Shown piece by piece: positions 4,692 to 7,210 of a DNA stretch of 7,210 nucleotides (the first letter of the stretch is position 1; the number at the start of each line of letters is the position of its first letter). Source of the stretch: Rhodospirillales bacterium (GTDB taxonomy: Bacteria; Pseudomonadota; Alphaproteobacteria; Rhodospirillales_A; Casp-alpha2); the NCBI GenBank assembly GCA_016763915.1, contig JAESSX010000146.1, forward strand, positions 1 through 7,210, written 5' to 3'. Position numbers and translations under genes: made by a program. The notes under the pieces were generated by a model. The model worked only from the letters and a program-made list of their open reading frames with translations. It did not search any database and was not told the origin of the DNA.

Positions 4692-4710
4692 GTGACCGTC
4701 TCACGACGCC

Positions 4711-7210
4711 TTAGGCCTGCGGCGATGGTCTGGTCTGTTGTTCGGGGGCCGGTTTTTCGGCATCCGGGGCCGCCGGTTTCGGGCTCACCGCCTTGGCGGG
4801 CTCCGCCGGCATCAGGTCACTCAGGTTTTCCTTCTTCAGCCGTTCGCGGTAGGCGGCCATGAAGGTCTGGAAATTTTCCGCCACCTTGACCCGGGCCCGC
4901 ACCAGTTCAGGGTCCAGCAGCCCCAGGGACGTGGGCGACACGATCAGCCGGAAGGCGTCATTCAGGCTGCCTTTCGCCATGGCGGCGGAGTAGTCGCTGC
5001 GCGCCCGGCTGAGGGCGCGTTCATTGCCGCTGAGGGTCAATGCAATGGCGTAATTAAGGACGTACGCCGCCTGTTGCTCATTCAGCGGCTTGCCCGGTTT
5101 GGCATCCGATTCGCGGATCAGGTTACCAAGCGACTGTGACGTCTTGGACCAGTTTCTGGCGCTCCAGAAAATCTCGGTCCTGAGAAGCTCCGCATCGCGG
5201 CTTTTATCTCCCTTGAGCACCGCCAGCGCCTGCTCGCGCTGTTTCAGGCCGATCAAGGCCTTGGCCCGAAGATGCCGGCGTTTCGTCGACAGGGCTTCGG
5301 GCATACCGGACGTCTGCGTTTCATCCAGCGCCTTCAGGGCCTCGGCATATTGACGGGCCAGGATATTCACCAGCGTCAGTTGCGCGCCGACCCGGGCCTT
5401 TTCCACGCCCTGGAGCCGATAGCGGACCTGCGAGCGCAGCAAGGCCGCGGCACGGTCGAGAAGATCGACGCCGACCAGCCGGTCGGCCAGTTTTCGGATC
5501 ATCTCGTCGCCTTGCACGCCGGCCGGGGTCAGTTCCTTGAATTCGTCGTACAAGGCGATCGCGGTCACCGGCTGCAACGTATCGGCGGCGTCTTCCAGAT
5601 ACATGCGCGAAAAGACGTCGGACATCTGCAGCGTCACCTGCGGCGCTTGCGCATGGGAGCGGAAATAGGTCGCGGCCTGGCGCAGCCTGTCCAGCCCCTT
5701 GCGGTATTGGCCTTCTTCCAGATACAGCGTTCCGAGACGCCGCAGCAGGTTGAATTCGAATTCGTCGCCGCGCCAGGCGAAGCGGATTCCCTCAAGGTCC
5801 CGGATCGCCTCGGCGCGCGGCATCTGTTTCATCTTCCTGAGCAGTTCCATGCGCGCGACAATGGCCTTGGGGCGGCTCGGCCGATGGGCGCCGTCGCGAA
5901 CGGATTCCCACTTGGCGATGGCGGCGTCAAAGTCGCCGGACAGTTCCAGGACCCGCCCTTCTTCGTAATCCAGCAGACTGGTTTCCTCGGGCGAAAGGGT
6001 ATCCAGGCGAAGGATTTCGAGGAAATGGCGGGCCTGCTTGATATCGCCGATCTTGAGCGCCGCGTCGACGATCAATTGTCCTAACGGGACTTTGATGGCT
6101 TTCGGATAGGGCCGGATGATGGGGCCGGTGCGCTTCAGAATCGGCGCCGCGGCGGTGATGTCGCCGACGGCGGCCCGGGCGGCGGCCCGCCAGAAAGCGG
6201 CTTCATCGCTCCATTGCAAATCCTTATGAACAAAGTCTTTATCGGCTTCGATATAGCGGCCCAACATGAACTTGGCGGCCCCTCTCAACACCCGATATTC
6301 GGGGTCCTGGTCGATTTCGGCGCGGCCCCGGGCGGCTTCGCGCAAAACGGCAAGGGCCTCGGCATGGAAGCCGTTGGAAAAATAAAACCGCGCCAGATTG
6401 AGCTGTGCCGCCTCGCGCGCGGCGTTTTTCGATTTGCTGATGGTGTTCAGCAGCTTGTATTTCCGGGGCAGGAAGGAACTGATGCTCTTAACCTTCCATG
6501 GATCCAGGTCGAGGACACGGCTCAGCGGCTTCATGGCGGCCAGGCGGCGATTCGCTTCGGCCGCGGCCGACACCGCGGAAATTTTCAATTCTCCGCCGCT
6601 TGTCACCTCAACCCCTTCGCGCAACGGGCGCACCCGGATGTCGTCTATACGCGGCTGAATGACGATGCCCTGGGAGGTCGGCAGAAAGCGAATCTGCGGA
6701 TAGACATATTCCAGACCAATGCCGTGGCCGAGGGGCAGAAGCGGCACGATGACCAGATTATCGCCGACCTCGGGGTCGGTGATGCCGATGGGCTTTCCGG
6801 GTTCGGCGACCGGAACGAACAGCCGCGCGCCGACCGGTGAATCCGGCTGCGCATTGACCGTCAAAGGCGTTTGCGCGTTGATCGGCTGTTTGCGGAAATC
6901 GAGAAGCCAGGCCAGGCCGTCGCGCCGAACGGACGGATTAATGCCGGCCACGGTCGACAGCCTGAGAACCGTCGCCTGGGTCGTGCCCATTTGCTCGACG
7001 CCCTTGATGATATTGCGGCCCGCTTCGCGCAATTGCGCGATGTCAATCGCCGTCGGCTTGTCGAAGACCACCCACAATATACCGGCACGGCGGAAGATGG
7101 CGGCGCCGACCGGCTCGCTCCAGTCAAAACGCAGCGTCACCGCATCGGCGGGCGGGCCGGAGAGGGCCGGGGACTGGACGCTGACCTGAGAAGGCATCGG
7201 CGGCAAAGGC
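4711..7210 (-). CDS. Large TPR-repeat protein of unknown function (N-terminus outside the window)
   Basis: The frame runs from the right edge to TAA at 4711-4713, with at least 832 codons and no stop at the edge. A TTG at 7204-7206 and an ATG at 7195-7197 are possible starts, but neither is followed by a signal peptide and the frame is open upstream, so the true start is probably outside the window. Numbering from the TTG, residues about 20-106 form a beta-rich module (VTLRFDWSEPVGAAIFRRAG, LWVVFDKP, WLLDFRKQ) that resembles AMIN-like envelope domains; this is a weak resemblance. Residues 110-215 are also beta-rich. From about 262 to 780 there are repeated helical pairs of TPR type, such as LARFYFSNGFHAEALAVL, EEGRVLELSGDFDAAI, LGTLYLEEGQYRKGLDRL and AKALIGLKQREQALAVL. 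The tail is Pro/Ala/Lys-rich. A role as an envelope scaffold is plausible, and nearness to fliP makes a flagellar link possible but unproven. Confidence 0.8.
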   Translation of the reverse strand, partial: PLPPMPSQVSVQSPALSGPPADAVTLRFDWSEPVGAAIFRRAGILWVVFDKPTAIDIAQLREAGRNIIKGVEQMGTTQATVLRLSTVAGINPSVRRDGLAWLLDFRKQPINAQTPLTVNAQPDSPVGARLFVPVAEPGKPIGITDPEVGDNLVIVPLLPLGHGIGLEYVYPQIRFLPTSQGIVIQPRIDDIRVRPLREGVEVTSGGELKISAVSAAAEANRRLAAMKPLSRVLDLDPWKVKSISSFLPRKYKLLNTISKSKNAAREAAQLNLARFYFSNGFHAEALAVLREAARGRAEIDQDPEYRVLRGAAKFMLGRYIEADKDFVHKDLQWSDEAAFWRAAARAAVGDITAAAPILKRTGPIIRPYPKAIKVPLGQLIVDAALKIGDIKQARHFLEILRLDTLSPEETSLLDYEEGRVLELSGDFDAAIAKWESVRDGAHRPSRPKAIVARMELLRKMKQMPRAEAIRDLEGIRFAWRGDEFEFNLLRRLGTLYLEEGQYRKGLDRLRQAATYFRSHAQAPQVTLQMSDVFSRMYLEDAADTLQPVTAIALYDEFKELTPAGVQGDEMIRKLADRLVGVDLLDRAAALLRSQVRYRLQGVEKARVGAQLTLVNILARQYAEALKALDETQTSGMPEALSTKRRHLRAKALIGLKQREQALAVLKGDKSRDAELLRTEIFWSARNWSKTSQSLGNLIRESDAKPGKPLNEQQAAYVLNYAIALTLSGNERALSRARSDYSAAMAKGSLNDAFRLIVSPTSLGLLDPELVRARVKVAENFQTFMAAYRERLKKENLSDLMPAEPAKAVSPKPAAPDAEKPAPEQQTRPSPQA

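Noticed and set aside
5272..6840. Long plus-strand open frames (5272-6084 and 6214-6840) opposite the TPR gene
   Set aside because: They are antisense shadows of a GC-rich coding sequence. Their translations are rich in G, R, Q and H with no domain or signal, while the minus strand gives a coherent TPR protein.

Overview
The window reads as chromosomal DNA of a flagellated, GC-rich proteobacterium, most likely an alphaproteobacterium of the Rhodospirillales type. This is an inference from codon use, the flagellar context and the style of the large TPR protein; no rRNA or other taxonomic marker is present. Embedded in it is a compact copper/heme nitrite-reduction operon with its own NO-sensing repressor.

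Layout. (1) Bases 1-932, plus strand: the 3' end of an unidentified gene (FliO by position), ending in a serine/proline hexapeptide repeat, overlaps by four bases the start of fliP, a core protein of the flagellar type III export gate. (2) Bases 962-1384, minus strand: nsrR, an Rrf2-family [4Fe-4S] repressor with all expected cluster ligands, convergent with fliP. (3) Bases 1385-1552: divergent control region. A sigma70-like promoter (TTGACA, 17 bp, TAAAGT) is overlapped by a 35-bp imperfect palindrome whose core matches the NsrR 11-1-11 operator pattern. (4) Bases 1553-4636, plus strand: a tightly packed operon of a two-domain multicopper oxidase, a diheme cytochrome c, a monoheme cytochrome c and the copper nitrite reductase NirK, closed by a strong intrinsic terminator at 4656-4691. 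(5) Bases 4711-7210, minus strand: the 3' part of a large TPR-repeat protein that runs off the right edge.

How the genes work together. The order nsrR (divergent) - multicopper oxidase - cytochrome c - cytochrome c - nirK is that of the ncgABC-nirK cluster with its NsrR repressor, known from the ammonia oxidiser Nitrosomonas europaea. All four operon products carry signal peptides and should act in the periplasm. NirK would reduce nitrite to NO, the cytochromes are plausible electron donors, and the multicopper oxidase is an accessory of uncertain role. NO made by NirK or met from outside would damage the NsrR cluster and derepress the operon. No NO reductase is encoded in the window.

The main points of interest are this nitrifier-type cassette sitting next to flagellar genes, the unusually extended operator palindrome that contains the ribosome-binding site, a five-codon leader ORF overlapping the first start codon, and atypical features in several of the metalloproteins.
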